From: Luidia sarsii
Lineage: Eukaryota; Echinodermata; Asteroidea; Paxillosida; Luidiidae
Reading direction: 5' to 3'
Assembly: GCA_949987565.1 (NCBI GenBank)
Contig: OX465103.1
Location: forward strand, 21,302,878 to 21,366,877
DNA: 64,000 nucleotides
The notes beneath the pieces were generated by a model that saw only the letters and a list, made by a program, of their open reading frames with translations, did not search any database and had not been told where the DNA came from. The position numbers were made by a program, and so were the translations under genes. Positions 1-14,220 of the stretch are shown here, one piece after another. Positions within the stretch are counted from its first letter, which is position 1. Each line of letters opens with the position of its first letter.

Positions 1-335
1 GGCGTTGTTCAGACTTGTTTGCTTTTTCATGCAATGTGAGTGCGGCTGTTCATATGTCTGGCAAAACTATTCGTCAAAAAATTGGTCCTGTTGTGTCGGA
101 AAATGCTGTGAGCTTGTGAGTGATTTCGACCACCTCACTCCTCACCAGTTCAGTTCAGCTCAGTTCATTTAATTCCACAGTAGTCACAAATAAATACATA
201 GGCCTATACATAATAATATGTTTAACTTAGCAATTTTAAAGTTCATAGTGAAAAATTGGGAGGGTCCCAAAAGAGCTGAAGCTTGTAAACGTGAGACCCT
301 TATACATACATTATACATTATGAGCTTTGAGGAGA

Positions 336-616
<281 letters not shown>

Positions 617-1241
617 GGACTTTCCTGTACTTCGGTTCTCATCAGAACCCCACGGCCACTCACAAAGGAGATATTCTACTCACTGCTGCCATCCCATTCG
701 ACCAATGATGCTACTGCGTCATTTGTAGAGGTAGAATTTGTGGCGCCCTGATTCTGATTTAAAAAAGGTCTTGTGTTGCGCCAGTGAAGGGAACTTTGCT
801 GGCTGAGCAGCTGGCCACCCGGTTAAAATTGTGCCCCCCCCCCCCACTTTGGAGACGAACGTACTACGTCACATACAGAAATTGTGGTCAGCCTTGAGGT
901 CGTGCGCTTTGCACTGGCCCTGCATTGTCTCTATTGTCTATCAGGCGTAAATACCGCACTGTCACATGCGCAATACCGCACTTTATCGTCTCAGCATTTC
1001 GATCGCCTCGCTCGGCTGCTTTTGGTCTGTATGTGACGTCACAGGCTCACAGGAGGACTTTTTGTGGGCGGGGCGAACATGGACTTTTTTCAATGTTTTT
1101 TGACGAAATTAGGCGCTAACAATTTTTTTAAAAATCAATCCTGTATTGATTATATTGTGAACATTACCTAAGGAGAGTTTTTAGCTCTTAGAGATTTAGG
1201 GGGAGTTACATTATCCATGGGGCCGGGAGGTAATCCAGAAT

Positions 1242-1311
1242 AATATTGAAATTTAGTGGGCCTGACGTTTCGATCATAGCAGGACCTTTCTCAAAGGCAG
1301 AGTGACAAGGA
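1242..1311 (+). repeat. Foldback family A, half element
   Basis: Contains GGGCCTGACGTTTCGATC, AGCAGGACCTTTCTCAAAGG and CAGAGTGACAAGGAC, the reference left half of family A. The inverted half is missing. Confidence 0.75.
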
Positions 1312-3596
1312 CAAAACAGATACATGTACACGGAGGAGGGGGGGGGAGAGTGAATAGGACACGGATGAGAAACAAAGGACAAAGAGTGAAGCTGGTAGGG
1401 AAGGGCAAGCGGTGGGGTAGGGATTAGCGAGAGGAGGGGGAAAGATCAAAGAGAAGGGCAAGAATAATATTGGTTAGAAAATATCGACTAATACAACATG
1501 AGTCAATTTGTGTTACGTCGTCAGTTGGCAATACAGTGTCAGTCAATGCACTCGCGGTTATAGCGATACATTGGGAGTTGGTTATTATTGCGTGGAGGGT
1601 TATTACCTAATCAGTCGCAAAGCCGTATCTAATACGGAAGCTTAAAGGGGACGTCTTTCCGTTAGATATATTAAATCAGAAAGACGTCTTTCCTCGCCAA
1701 CCTTCCCCAGAAGGAGGAAGTCTTTCCCACACTGTATAATTAAAACGGGAAACGCTGGACGTACAATGTTTTTGACCACCTGTGGTCAAACTGTGGTCTG
1801 GTAAAAATGATTGGTCAAAATAATTACTCGAAGTCAAATCGTTGGATTAAGTTTGCCCAAATCAATTCCGAACCCCCGATATAATTGTCTAATCAAGTGC
1901 TGGTCACCTTGTACTCCCATAACAAACACGGTGTTTCGACTGATAATGAAATTACCAATAGGTTTTTTATCAACGCCCAATGTATTTGAGCGTATAGCGT
2001 ATTATTACCCCTTGACCGACACTGTATTACCATCTGTTTTCCCCAACACATTTTGCCCAAAGTTGTTACTGTGCAAAAAGTGTATCAAAGGAAAGATGTC
2101 CTTTTCAGGCCTATCACGGCCTGTCATTAGTCCACCTTTCTGCAATGTTTGTATGCCCCAAAAACCACCACCCCAAAACAACTGGATGGCTACCAGTACT
2201 GCACGTTTCCGTTGTATAGGCTGTTGCGTAAATCAGTTGGCAATCCCACACGAATGGTTTTTGTTTTGACCCGAGGTCCACGCATTAGGATCCGGCCAAC
2301 ATCAGGCTGAAAACAGAGAGGCGGCGACTAGACTGCATACGAAAGAAACGAATGACATGGCACACCACATTCGGCCAGACTGTCCGGACGCACGGGGGTG
2401 AAGGGTGGGTGAAAGTCGATAAAGAGTTCGGATAAACTTTGGACCACCATCATGGGGACGGGGGAAAAAAGGGCCTTCATTATAGGAACTGAACAACCGC
2501 AGACCAGACCTTGTGGACGCGCTTGCGTGACACTAACCGGCAACCACACGTCCGAACTGGGGAAGATTCATCATTGTTGTGCTTAAAAATAGTGTGCGTG
2601 GGAAGAGGAGCGAAATTAAAGGAATAATCAGGACGAGTCAAATAACTAGTTAATTTGCATCGAAAACAAACGGCTACTAGCCCGCACCGAATTTCGTATA
2701 ATTATTCAACCAAGAGAAAGGCATCGTTCCATGTCCTGGGGAAAGACAATACTATTTGTGTTTGTTTCCAAGGTAATACACAACGTTGCAAATTGCCCGC
2801 CGATGCAAACGACGAAAAGTATACAAAAGTGAAATCGAGAAGCTGATATTCGGATCCAAATACAGCAATTCTTAAGGGTATTGATGAACAATTCATTTTC
2901 CATTTATTCTTTTAGGCTTAGGCCCTATATCCATTTTCTTCCATTTTCCCAGAACTGATACTTTCACACTTAAGCCCCCTCAATGTATAGCCCACAATCC
3001 AAGAAGAAAGTTTAACTGAATCCCAGTTTGACCGTGGAAGTATACGCCCACACATTCAGAGAAAAAAAGGGGCGAACGGTAGAGGGCGTCATCCATTGGC
3101 AGCAGGCAACATGGCGGCCACGGTGAAAACGCAACGTCACGTTGACCGCCTGATAATCCGTGTAGGCCTACCACTTCACCACGTCTTAGAAAGACCAAAG
3201 GTATGCCCATTCACCCGTCTCAGTAATTGTCATTGTATGGTACAGCTATGGTGTCTACAAATCAGGTCATTTGGACATTTCAGCTGAATTTACTTCGGTA
3301 ACGTTACCTCTAACGTATTGTACTTTCAGGCCTATAGTATGTATGCTAGGTCATAGTTAAGCAGGGCTAAAGCCTATGTTATGCGTAGCCTAGTTTACTA
3401 ACAGGGCCAGCCCTTATGAAGTTACGGATAACGTCTCCATTGACGTAACCGTTTGTTGAAACTCAATTGTGTACGCCAGAGAGAAAAGCCAACCCTACAA
3501 TACACAGACTAAAGGAGCACAGAGCCTATACTATCTTACACTTTTTTTACTTTCTTACTTGGGTACCAGCAGTAGTTGCCATCAGTGCTGAATAAA

Positions 3597-3716
3597 ATTA
3601 TCAAAATGCAAAATATCAAAAATTAGGATGGCCTGACGTTTCGATCCTAGCAGGACCTTTCACAAAGGACCCTGCCTTTGAGAAATGTCCTGCTAAAACT
3701 ATATACAGTAAAAAAC
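3597..3716. repeat. Foldback family A, hairpin copy
   Basis: GGCCTGACGTTTCGATCCTA and AGCAGGACCTTTCAC are followed at once by the inverted CCTGCCTTTGAGAAATGTCC and TGCTAAAACT. Confidence 0.7.
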
Positions 3717-6700
3717 ACTATCTTTTCAGTATAGGCCTACGCTTGTCAGCTGGTACTTCCTGCATTTGATGTGAGAAAGTGAAAATATACTGACACTAGA
3801 AATGCATGAGGTGTTACCATTTTATTTATTTTTTACAGCGAAGCACCTCAGGTGACTGAGGTATGATATAGTACCTGAGGTACATTTGCTTTCACCTCAC
3901 GCACCTGCACGCAAACACTGATGAGCACCTACTGCACCTCAAGTGTTGAGGCAACAAAATGTTAACACCTGAGCCTATAGGATCGAAAAGTCCCCATTAA
4001 TTTCCAATTGCAATTGGAAACTGACAGTCCGCGAAGTGTCACCAGATCAGGATCATCATTGCCAGCAATGCGCGCATAAATCACATTGTTTTACAGTCAT
4101 TGATGACACGACCGTGAATCTGAACGTCACCTCACGGACGAAGATCCGAGACCGCGACACCCTCTCTTGTCAAAGCTCGCTGCAAATTTACCGCCACAGA
4201 ATACCTGCTGGCGTTGTGACTCAACGTTGGTGAAATTAATATTCTCTAATTGCTTTGGCCGTCTGTTTACAGGGCGTATAATACGTTTCTGTACGAACCA
4301 GAAAAACTTGGGCAGGAGGCAACCAAATTTACATAAGTGAGATATAGATTACGGTCTACTCACACATTATATAGGGCCTACAGGAATCATACACCTTTTG
4401 TCTTGGGAATAGCTTGCCGATAGACTGCAAGTGTTTCTCACATAAGGCAATTACTTGTTCAGAGGAAATAATATCCTTTCTTACAGTTGGTTTCTCTTGG
4501 CCGTTTCTTACAAACTTTTTTTTTCTAACAAATTTTTGAACAAACTGGTTGTCCGTTGGATCATGGTTGGATCAACCAAGCTTACATAAGGGTGATAACC
4601 ATGATATAGACTACGGTATATCGAAGTGAATGTTTTTTAAGGCTTCAGACAGAACTTAGTACAAAATGTCCTCCCAACCCTCCCAACTCCCCTAAAAAAA
4701 CAACATTAAACCACAGTGAAGTTGAACACAGAGTCGCATCCTGAACTTCTTCGTCCGTTGCGCATTGTCCGCCGGTTGAGTTTGTTGACTCCGTATAAGC
4801 TTTCAGACGCAGAACTCGTATAGCCTGCGTGCAGTTAATTCAATTCCATGATTCTATTTGTAGGAACGGCCGTCCGGAATGGGGATACGGCCGACCCGAA
4901 ACAAGACTAGGTTGTACGCACATAGTCAGCGTTAGAAATTTCATATCAAAGGTTAATAGGGATAAAACAGGTGGGAGATAATAATACGCGTACTCACTTC
5001 CCCTTTTACCGAATTAGACTCCTCCACAAATGACCCGGGTTAAATTCTTCTACATGAAGAATGCAGATGGGCATCACTCGGGAACCTATTGAATTGACCG
5101 CGTTCGGTGTCGAAACAGGACAGACCCAAAAGGCAAACCCAGACATCAGAGCCAGTTAGCATCATCGGTATAGGCCTATAGTGTTTGTTAACGCAGAGTC
5201 CCATAGGGCTGGAGGGAAACGCTAGTCTACCGACTCCTAAATCACAACTCCCCCTCCCCAACCGCCCCTTACGAGTTCCCCAAAGACCCGCACTGGGGCC
5301 CGGGGACAAGCAGGAGAAAATTACTGCGATCAGTCGGGGGACCATGATGGTGGCGGGGGATATTGGGCCTCGCTGGTCCCCGCGGGGACCGCTGGTGTCA
5401 GGAAGGCTGAGGGTGGGGGAGGGAAATGAGACGTTAGTGTTACACGTTGCCGAAGGGCCGGAGGAAGGGTGGAGAGCAAAGAGAGAAAGAGAGGAAGATA
5501 GAGTGGAAAAGACAGGCGGTATGCATGCCGCGAATTACGGCAAAGTCCCAGCGCGGCCTCGCAGACTGGTCCGCCGGGCGAGACCCCGGTAACGGTCGGC
5601 CCAAATCCCCCCGTGAAAAGTCTGCAAATCAGAACGCGCTTCGCCGGCGTTTAGTGAACTTTCAGGCTCGCCGTTTGGGTTCGATCGCGCGGCCGGGTGT
5701 CTGAAATTCTTGAATGGGCGGGCCGCGTTAGCGGCAGCATCCCAGTTGGGACTTGGTACATTAAGCAACATCAAAGTTAACTGGCCGGTATGATTAGCAT
5801 TGGGAGTATGATCAGTTCTGTCTGCCAGTCCCCATGTGATAATCAACTCGTTAGTGACTTCGCCGTATAGTATTGCGCGTACGAAACAACGCGAAGCAAC
5901 ACAAGGATTGTTTCAGGTCGTGCGCTGTGAGCGGCAATGCTGCATAGTTTTCACAGGCGTTTGTACTTGCCAGCGAGTGTATACCGAAGCAACAGCTACT
6001 CAATGTCATACACTGATACAGGCTGTCACACGCTGTCTGTTCACGTACTGAAGTCACACGGGAAATCATAGCGAGGAAGTGAACATTCGGAAGCACGTTA
6101 ACGCGAGTACACGTGTAAAACAGTGTCGGGTCCTAACGCACACGACCCGACGCTGTTCGGTTCACTGGGGAACCGCCATTATGCCTGATTAGAAAATGAA
6201 GCACGAGCTGCACGCGCGCGGTCGTGAATTATTATTGGATTATTATACATTAAACAGTGTATGCCAAAAGCGACGGGGGCCGATAAAGAATGGAAGTGCG
6301 CCCTCTTGTTCCACCATTCATCACCAGTCTGCCGAAGAGTAAGTGGCTGTAGGGTTAGACCATGGAGCAAGGAATAGAACAGAAACGTATCACTCCTGTT
6401 CCTTCCTCCACGGTTAGGCCCACGGTGAGACGAATGCGGACTCAAACAAGTCGTTGCCTCTCGCAGTTTAGGAAATTTTCTCGGTGGTGTCGACTGGGAA
6501 TTCATACCACCGCCGGGTCGACCAGCTGACTTCTAAATCATACCCGTGGATCGTACGTGATTCCGCCATGATCTTAGGGGCCACTCAAAATGTTCAATTT
6601 TTTTAAATTTAGACTTTTTTTCGAAATAGTGGGTGGGTGGGTCAAGGAAATAAATTGAAATCGAAATTCACTTTTCATATTAAAATCTTTCCGGCTTGCT

Positions 6701-8036
6701 TTTTTGGAAATATCGTGCGCGCCGCGCCAGCTTTCGAAAAATCAATACTCAGCCATCATCTTGTCATGGACCTACTATGCTGCATTTTTAATAGATTTGT
6801 ACGGGAAAAAATAACTTTTTCTTTTTAAATCAAAATTAGCGGTGGGTGGGTGGGCCCAAAAAATTGGGGAAATTTAAAAACATTGAAAAATTTGAGTGGC
6901 CCCTTACCAAGAAGAGATTCGCAACAATTGCTTTGCGGTAGACGGACAGTCTTGTTTGTGTTGAGAGTGAGCGTAATACACTGTATTAGTATACTGCCGT
7001 GGGCGATTTTCCGCTGCCACAGATTGGCAGTCGAAGAATTCCCTCTTCTTCATTCGCGGTAAGACAATCGGCCTACCAGACACGTGCACGCCCTACGGGG
7101 AGGTCCGAGGACCCCCCCCCCCCCCAGACCCCAAACCCCAAACCGCAGGGGAACCGCCGGGGAATTATCCATTGTCAAAAAGCCTGTCAACAAAGTCTAA
7201 CCACTTATTTCCCCAAGGGGTTAAAGAGGGAGACCTTTCAAGGGGGATGGGGTTGGATTGTAAGATCACATAAAATTATTCCTCGGCTCTGACGGCAACA
7301 AAAAAACTCGTTAAGCAAAAGAAATAAATGCCTTGAAGTGACCCAAATTACAGTCTTTACCACCCACCCGCGGTACCACGGGCTCCTTGGGATGTCTACA
7401 TGCTAATTATCACTGGAGGTAGGCCTATAGCCTGGGTAGATTTGTCAGGAGGCTTTGGATTGCATTAGGCCTATAATCAGTAGCCCGCTGAAATCGCACG
7501 GGCATTACTTGAGGGAAAATTGTGGGGGTGCCACCAGTGGTATAGCTAGCTGTATACGTTCCTAATTGAAACTGGTCTGGGAGGAGGGATAGGAGGGTGG
7601 AGGGGCAGTGGAAATGACCGATCAATTCGATGTGATTTAGCTGTCAAGGCCACATAGACCGACTTACTTCGGCGACTGGCACCGGACTGAAAACCAAAAA
7701 CTGTCTGTCCTCGAGACTTCCGGAGGCCGTCGGCAATTGGTGCGGTGTCTCTGACGCGACGAAATGCGCCCGTGGTTATAGGCCTGAAATGTATTATGTG
7801 GGTGTTATCGGTTCGTCGCCGATCACGCGTTTCAAGGTCCCCTCCGATGTGTGTTGCTCTTAATGTGTGATGTGTGATATTGGAGGGCTGGCGTTGTTTT
7901 GTTGGTGTCATTTGGGTGGTGCTTGATCTCATATTACACAAGGAATAGCAAAACAAGATATTGTATCAAGTTAGTAACTTACTTTATTGGTTGACTAGTT
8001 AGTGGGCTAGTTAGTTAGCTACTATAGTTAGTGGGC

Positions 8037-8180
8037 ATATATTTATCATAAATTTGTAGGGCCTGGCGTTTCGACCGGAGCAGGACCTATGACTATAATG
8101 AGAACGTTATTAGGACCTCCGATTTTTTTTATATTTGCATTTTGGTAATCTTATTCAGTACGCAGTTTGCATTCTTTTTG
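8037..8180. repeat. Foldback family A, divergent copy
   Basis: GGGCCTGGCGTTTCGACC and AGCAGGACC, with the family's outer flank (TTTGCATTTTGGTAATCTTA then GCAGTTTGCA) on the right. It lies 109 bp before the 466-bp inverted-end element. Confidence 0.55.
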
Positions 8181-8288
8181 CACATTACTCTCTAGCTTGA
8201 CCAGATGTGTATAATTCTCTCGCATTTCAGTGTACACTTTTCGTGGCGAGGAGCAGTCTGAGTACTCAGTAGCCTTAGAATGTCATTT

Positions 8289-8754
8289 GTGACCCGGCAC
8301 AGCGACATGAGGGATATCCCACCAAAACACTTTTCGAGTAAACAACGCCTGAAGTCAAAGTATCTCCTCAATTCGATAAAAAAAAATCAATTTATTTTTG
8401 TATTTTCGGAAAGTTAATGTATTGGAGGATATTATGTCGAAAGGATTTTTTCCGAAATCCGTCTCTAAATGTTTAAAAAACGTGGATTTCGGGGGAGTGT
8501 TTGTGTACTGTTTTCATGAAAATGTAAAGTTCCTGCCTTTTTGAATGGCCGCTGTCGAGGAGTTAGAATGGTGCTGCTATATTGTGTCTGGTACCAAATG
8601 AACGAGCGAAGTCCCCCTGTACTATTTACAACAAAGTTCATCCGGAAATAATTTTGATATAATTTGAAAGTTAATGGTATACTCTTTCACATCATTAGAA
8701 AATCTCAAAATCTCAAAAGTGGGGGTTATTCCTCATTATGCTGTGCCGGGTCAC
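8289..8754. mobile_element. 466-bp inverted-end element, copy 1
   Basis: Begins GTGACCCGGCACAGC and ends GCTGTGCCGGGTCAC, with imperfect inverted ends reaching about 28 bp (ATGAGG then ATA inside). It is highly similar along its whole length to 37621-38075. It has no coding potential, so it is a non-autonomous DNA transposon (MITE-like). A target-site duplication is not clear at this copy. Confidence 0.75.
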
Positions 8755-9435
8755 AGTTTGTTCTATTTGTTTCTGCATTGTGTGTTGTGCTTCCGTGAAA
8801 TCCCGTGCTCTACTCGTCCAGATCCGTGTCTTGTAACACACACTGCATCCGGTGCTGTTCCGTTCGTTTTCACCGTGATGGTCATCGTTTCCGTCCGCGT
8901 TCCGCTCACCGTGATACGACCATAGATATCGGAAGAATAAAACACTAGATGGGAAGCGCGTGCGCGCGAGCCATTGCTTGTGCAGAAAACTTTCTTGCTG
9001 CACATGGACGCGCTAAAAAGTCACGTGAATGAGGTTCTATTCTTCCGATATCTATGGATACGACCTCCCGCTTGCGTCGGTCCCGGGAACGCGCGCCAGA
9101 TCTGCATACGCACCGCGATAAAGATTCGATACGCACGTCCAAAATAAGTAACATCTAGCCAAGACTTGAAGGTTAGCACGGTGGAAACAATTATTATTAA
9201 TTGGTTTGCGTATCATGGTTGAGATCGGCGTGTACTTCCTCCCCCCCAAACCCCCCCCCAAACAAACAAACAAACATCCGTTACTGTGTGGGCAGCGGAG
9301 AAAGACTGCCACATGCACGCCGCGAGCTATCCTGCGGAAGTTGGGCTTTTGGGTAGAAGTATGCACTTTTTGTCTAGTAATTTTTTTTTGCCTGACTTTG
9401 GGTCTATTTTTTTTTCTTCGTACGGACAAAGTTTG

Positions 9436-10262
9436 GGATAAGACTTGAAGGTTTGCATGGTGGAAGTACGAAGTGGAATGTTTGTGCGGTGACACCATTT
9501 AGCATTTCTCTTTCGAGAAGGAGTGGGGCCGTGAAAAGACCCGGTAAGTCAACGTTTCGGGTAGTCTCCTGACGACGGAAAGAGTGCACACTAGTGTAAG
9601 CCCTAATTCCAGTCCCTAATGTTCAGCCCAGCCATGCCCCTGTGGACCAAGTCCGGTAGTGAACAACCACTTAGGCATTTGAAGGTCCCCTATGACATCA
9701 TGGGTATATGGTCACTGTTCTAAGAAGAGTGTCCAAGACAAAAACATGCCCCTATTAGGAAAACCACCTTATCATCCATTATTCATTATTCAGTCCCCAA
9801 TAGTTTCTCATCCAACCCCATCCCTTGTTCAACATTTAATAATTTGACTACAATTGCATATTCAGTCAATGATAGAAACAAGTCCTTTTTAGGTATTACC
9901 CCAAACCCATTCAGTCTCCATTATCCGTGGGTCCCCATCCCCTTCCAAGGTAGATTTCTCCACCTTGCCTCCTTCTGCTGCCCAACCCTCGAGCAGTCAA
10001 GTTAGTCTGGGTTTCCAATAAACTACCCATCGAACCAATCTTGATGCTTCGCAGTCTCCTGTGTTATCTGTGGTGCTCGGTCTAGTTCTACCGCCAAGTA
10101 ACACTTCCCAACCTAGACCAAGAGACCTAGTGGTATACCCAAACCAAGCCCAAGTGTTACACTAGTACCCGAAACGTTGAGTTACTGGTTGTTTTCAGAG
10201 CCACACTCCTTCTCGAAAGAGAAGTATTAGTACATGGTGTCATCGCAAACCTTCCAAAAAAT
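9436..10262. mobile_element. Foldback family B, long form with about 550-bp interior
   Basis: The left part (9436-9603) contains TTTGTGCGGTGACACCATTT, TCTCTTTCGAGAAGGAGTG and CAACGTTTCGGGTAG. The right part (10150-10262) contains the inverted equivalents: CCCGAAACGTTGAGTTAC, CTCCTTCTCGAAAGAGAAG, GGTGTCATCGCAAACCTTCC. The interior 9604-10150 is unrelated single-copy DNA, which suggests either a longer family member or two half-elements facing each other. Confidence 0.55.
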
Positions 10263-10530
10263 GTCAGGATTAATTTTGATCGACAAAATCCAACGGTTGG
10301 GCTTCTATCGACCAAAGACGCTACTGGTTATTAATTTGTTGGACTTGAAAAAGCTGCATTGCTGTGCGTTCCCATTGCGAGCTGCTTGTAGCCAGGTTCA
10401 CAGCAATTTGTTCTTGCCATCTGAGTGAAAGCGGGGTTGTGATCTCTGCAGATATACAGCAGTCAATCAGTTGAATTCTTCTGGCTTGCAAAGGAAAAAC
10501 TGACTGGTGTTTTTGTTATCAATAATATAG

Positions 10531-10628
10531 GACAGTTTGCGGTGATACCATGTATAAGGTCTCTTAAAGAAGAGGTGTGGTTCTGAAAAGAACCTGAGTG
10601 GTAACTCCACGTTCCGACCAGTGATCAT
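10531..10628 (+). repeat. Foldback family B, single arm
   Basis: Contains GCGGTGATACCATGTATAAG, AGAAGAGGTGTGGTTCTG and GTGGTAACTCCACGTTCCGA, closely matching the left arm of the 50178-50410 palindrome. The second arm is missing. Confidence 0.7.
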
Positions 10629-12644
10629 TGATAAAACAAATTCTCAATACTATAAATATTGAGGATGTTATCCCCTCGATGATCTGTTTTTGGTTCCGTT
10701 TTCTTCTGTTATTCGCTCTCGTGTCATCCACTCTTAATAGTCGGCTATACTTCTGCCAGACAGCTAGCTGAGCTCGCAGACGAGACTACAGAAACCCCCC
10801 CCCCCCCCACTTCCTCCAAGAAATGAGCGAGTCTTACTCCGCTAATTAGCTGGGAGGTCGGCGTGCCATGCCGCCGGTATGGGGGGGGGAGTTGAGGACA
10901 AGGCCAAGGCGGGGTGGTGGGACGACTTCTTGGCCGCGGTGCATGCGGTGACGACCCGTTCTCGGCCGGCCGGGGCAATGTAGTTCAGAGAACCCGCCCG
11001 TGCAAATCACATAGCGACAAGGTTACATTAAGCAGGATGGGCTCGTTTTAGGGGTCGGGGGGTTGTTTGGGGAGTCAGTGGCGTTCTCCAAAGTTCGTCT
11101 GGAAGGCGCGGTTTCTGCGCTGGGGGTTGGCGCTGCCAAACATCTGCGTTTCTCCCAGATGGGCTGCAACTGCAAGGGGCCCGGTCAACCACCCTTTCGT
11201 CACAGTAAGTGCTCGTGACGGCGCAATGCACCACGCACAGACAGGGCGACAGGTCCGCAAGGTTCTGATGGTTTCATCACATTATGTTGAAACGAGTTTG
11301 AGCAAGACGGGGACACTTAAATCAACAGTTGAGCTCTTGACGTCTGTGATGTCACTGGTTGATATTTTCATCAACGTGGGCCGTGATATCGGTTCGAATG
11401 ATACTTTCCACACACTTTGCTCAGAGCGCGCGCCGTGCGGCAAGCAATGGAGGCCAGAAGCGGTGAATGCGCGCTGATATGGATACGGGAGTGTGGGACT
11501 TGGGTTTGTGAAATGAATGCGGTGGTGTTTCGGATCCCCACTTATAGTGACGCCATTGACTCGCGGGACAAACAATATCAGGTCATTTTTTTTCAGACCA
11601 GCCTTTGCTGTTTCTTTGTTATATTCCACAGTGGCCAATTGTCAACTTGTGACAACTAACAGGCCGTGCATAAGATCCAATAGTAGGTGCTTGTGTTTTG
11701 AGACAAGAGCACGCTTTCTTGCATGCTCGGCAATCATCAGTTCCAATGGTGATTTTGGCAAAATCAGTGAGTCTCATAATCGTCTACCAGAGACGTGTTT
11801 TGTTACTACAGCCTATAGGCCTATATATAGGCCAGGAAACGGGAAATAGATCGTGCCCAGTGTGCACATTATCTACATGAGGGCCCCAGGAGCTGTAGGG
11901 AATAATTATTTATTTGGTCTCCCTTTGTACACCACAACCCACTTGGGGCTCATTCAAAGAGCCTGCTTCATCAGCGTGAAAATGTTAAGTCATCCATACA
12001 ATAACACCGATGTTGTTTGCATTGGACTTGTGTCTGCGACAATAATTGTTTGCGGAAAGCATTAAACGCATGCGATCTTCGACCGGCAACCTCTTATAAC
12101 TAAGGCAATTATTTTTCAACATTTTTGTTTAGCATAGGCAAGAATTGCTTTCTGCATGAGCAGGTTTTTGTTGTGATCGAGCAGCTCCATGGAAATGGCC
12201 CTTGTTCATTACTCGCAGTTCCCCCTCCCCCGAGGGCCTATGCACAGATTGATACCCACGCAATTACTGTACTATAAACACCGACTGGTCACAAATAGGG
12301 AAGGGGGGGGGCTATCGGGTCTCAGACAAGCCAGCGGCTCGGAGTCCATAATAAGTCCACTCCATTCACCCGAAGTATTCCAAGTGTCACCGAGGACCGC
12401 TCGAGTCACCCCCCCCCCCCCGAAGTCGGCGAACAGATTTCTCGATTTCTCTAATTAGACCTCGCGAGTCGTGATTTTGCTAATCAGGAGTTTTCTCGCC
12501 GGCCGATTGTCGGCATATCGGCGTCCCGGTATCGCCACCTGCCCCTTGACACGTCCCACCTGCTGGGGGACGAAAACAAAGGAGACTGTAATTATACAGC
12601 AAAAGTCTTTTTTTTAGAAGGCGAGCTAGGAATGTCCTTCAATT

Positions 12645-12985
12645 GGGTCGAAACGTCAGACACACTATTAACTTTTCAAGATTTGGTTCGCGCCAGTCCG
12701 ATCTTGCCGGCAGTTAGTGGTTTGTGACATCTGTCTGGTGTTGCTTTGAAACTGAAAGAAGTCGGTAGTGAATATTAGTTCCTCTCACTGTATCAGCAAT
12801 AGTACGTTCATGGGATTTTCCTGTTTTGGGGTAGAGGTTAAAGAGCGTCGACATTAAGGGAAACATTTTACACGTTTACAGGTTCCTTGTTTGGAGTGAT
12901 ATACACACATGTTACAGGTGATGGCATGCATGGCGCGTCTGGGATCGAAACGTCAGGCTCTCTACTTTTTGAAGGTTTTCAGTTG
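12645..12985. repeat. Two family A end fragments
   Basis: GGGTCGAAACGTCAGAC near 12650 and GGGATCGAAACGTCAGGCTC near 12940 are outer-core fragments. The DNA between them is unremarkable. Confidence 0.45.
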
Positions 12986-13014
12986 ATTTCATTTCGCTTT
13001 AAAAAAAAGAAAAA

Positions 13015-13112
13015 ACGGGTGCGAGGCATGAACCCCGCGCTCAGCCACGTCTCCGACTCCAAACGGCCAGCGACGAATTAGCTGCAGGCTGTACCGCTGC
13101 GGCACCACATTG
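13015..13112 (-). repeat. Possible tRNA-derived fragment
   Basis: On the - strand GGTGCCGCAGCGGTACAGCC leads to GGGGTTCATGCCTCGCACC. GGTGC/GCACC ends and a B-box-like GGTTCATGCC suggest tRNA origin, but the middle does not fold convincingly. Confidence 0.3.
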
Positions 13113-13124
13113 TGCCCGCGAATC

Positions 13125-13267
13125 TAGTGCCCGTTGTGGAGACCTATGATAATAGGTTGATTAGGTCTCTCCACAGGGAAATTGTGAAGGTGTGTAAGTC
13201 TCCACAAGGTGTTCACGAAACAGATATTTGGAAATAACTCAAAAACGGGAAATTTGTGATGGGTAAG
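13125..13267 (+). repeat. Dispersed repeat E, copy 1
   Basis: Contains GTCTCCACAAGGTGTTCACG, TTGGAAATAACTCAAAAACG and GGGAAATTTGTGATGGGTAA, matching the inverted copy at 62462-62610. Confidence 0.75.
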
Positions 13268-13496
13268 GATCCGTCGCAGATTGAAGTGTTTTATATTAGG
13301 CACATACGGTCCAAATGTCTACCCAGGAAAGTGAATGTGCATGGTCTGAGGAGCATTTTTAAAACATCGTTTCTCATACAGTTACATATAGTGCACGAGA
13401 ACAAAGTATGTATGTTGTACAATGTATGGCAAATGAACCTCAGTATTAACCCATGCAAATCGAACTCTTAGTCTCTCAGTCTTTTTGGATGAAAAA

Positions 13497-13672
13497 ATGT
13501 TGGCGACACCAAGTGCGCCTTTCCTTTTCGTGGAGGAGCATGGCTCTTATAAAAGAGGAGCCGGCAACTTCACGTATTCGAACAGCGTGTGAGTTATCAG
13601 AGCCTATACGGTAGGCATATACTCCTTCTCGGGACTTTTTTTTACAGGGGGCACCGCAAACTTGCCATATTG
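13497..13672. repeat. Foldback family B, degenerate copy
   Basis: GGAGGAGCATGGCTCTTATA and GCCGGCAACTTCACGTATTC on the left face TACTCCTTCTCGGG and GGGGCACCGCAAACTTGCC on the right, about 175 bp apart. Confidence 0.5.
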
Positions 13673-14220
13673 CGATTCGAAGAAGATGCAAAACTTCAAA
13701 TTATATTATCCCATTACGACCCAATGATTGCTTATAATAGGCTAGGCCTAATGTTATATACATAATTGGTCAAAAGGCTGGTTAGATATTGTCCAATCCC
13801 ATTCTTGTTTTAACAAACAGCATGCAATGTTTGCCTTCTCTATTTTTTTTCTGAATGAGGCGCGGCGTGAACGTCGTGTGACCCGTAGTGGGGCAGGGTT
13901 TCGACCAAGGGCAGGCGACTGTTGATTCAACACGGAACCAGACTCCGCCTCAGACAGTTTGGGCTGTGACTCGGGGTGGAACCCTTGACGTCACACGCTG
14001 ACTCACGGGGCCGTCTGCGCAAGGGGGTGAAAATGGATCAACCAATAAGTAAGGCCCGAGCCTGAACATCCTTCGGCAGCCACGAGTGATCGAGCGCACG
14101 TTCAAAGTAACGAACGGATATTGCGCTCGCCAATTTACGTGTGCATCATGCGTGGGGCACGGAACGAAACATCTTTCGTGGGCCCTCCTCAGTGTTCACC
14201 TTCGAAAATAGGAATCGCAA

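Noticed and set aside
11067..11477. 136-codon frame in a GC-rich patch
   Set aside because: Overlapping open frames exist on the other strand and the composition looks non-coding; no domain is recognisable.
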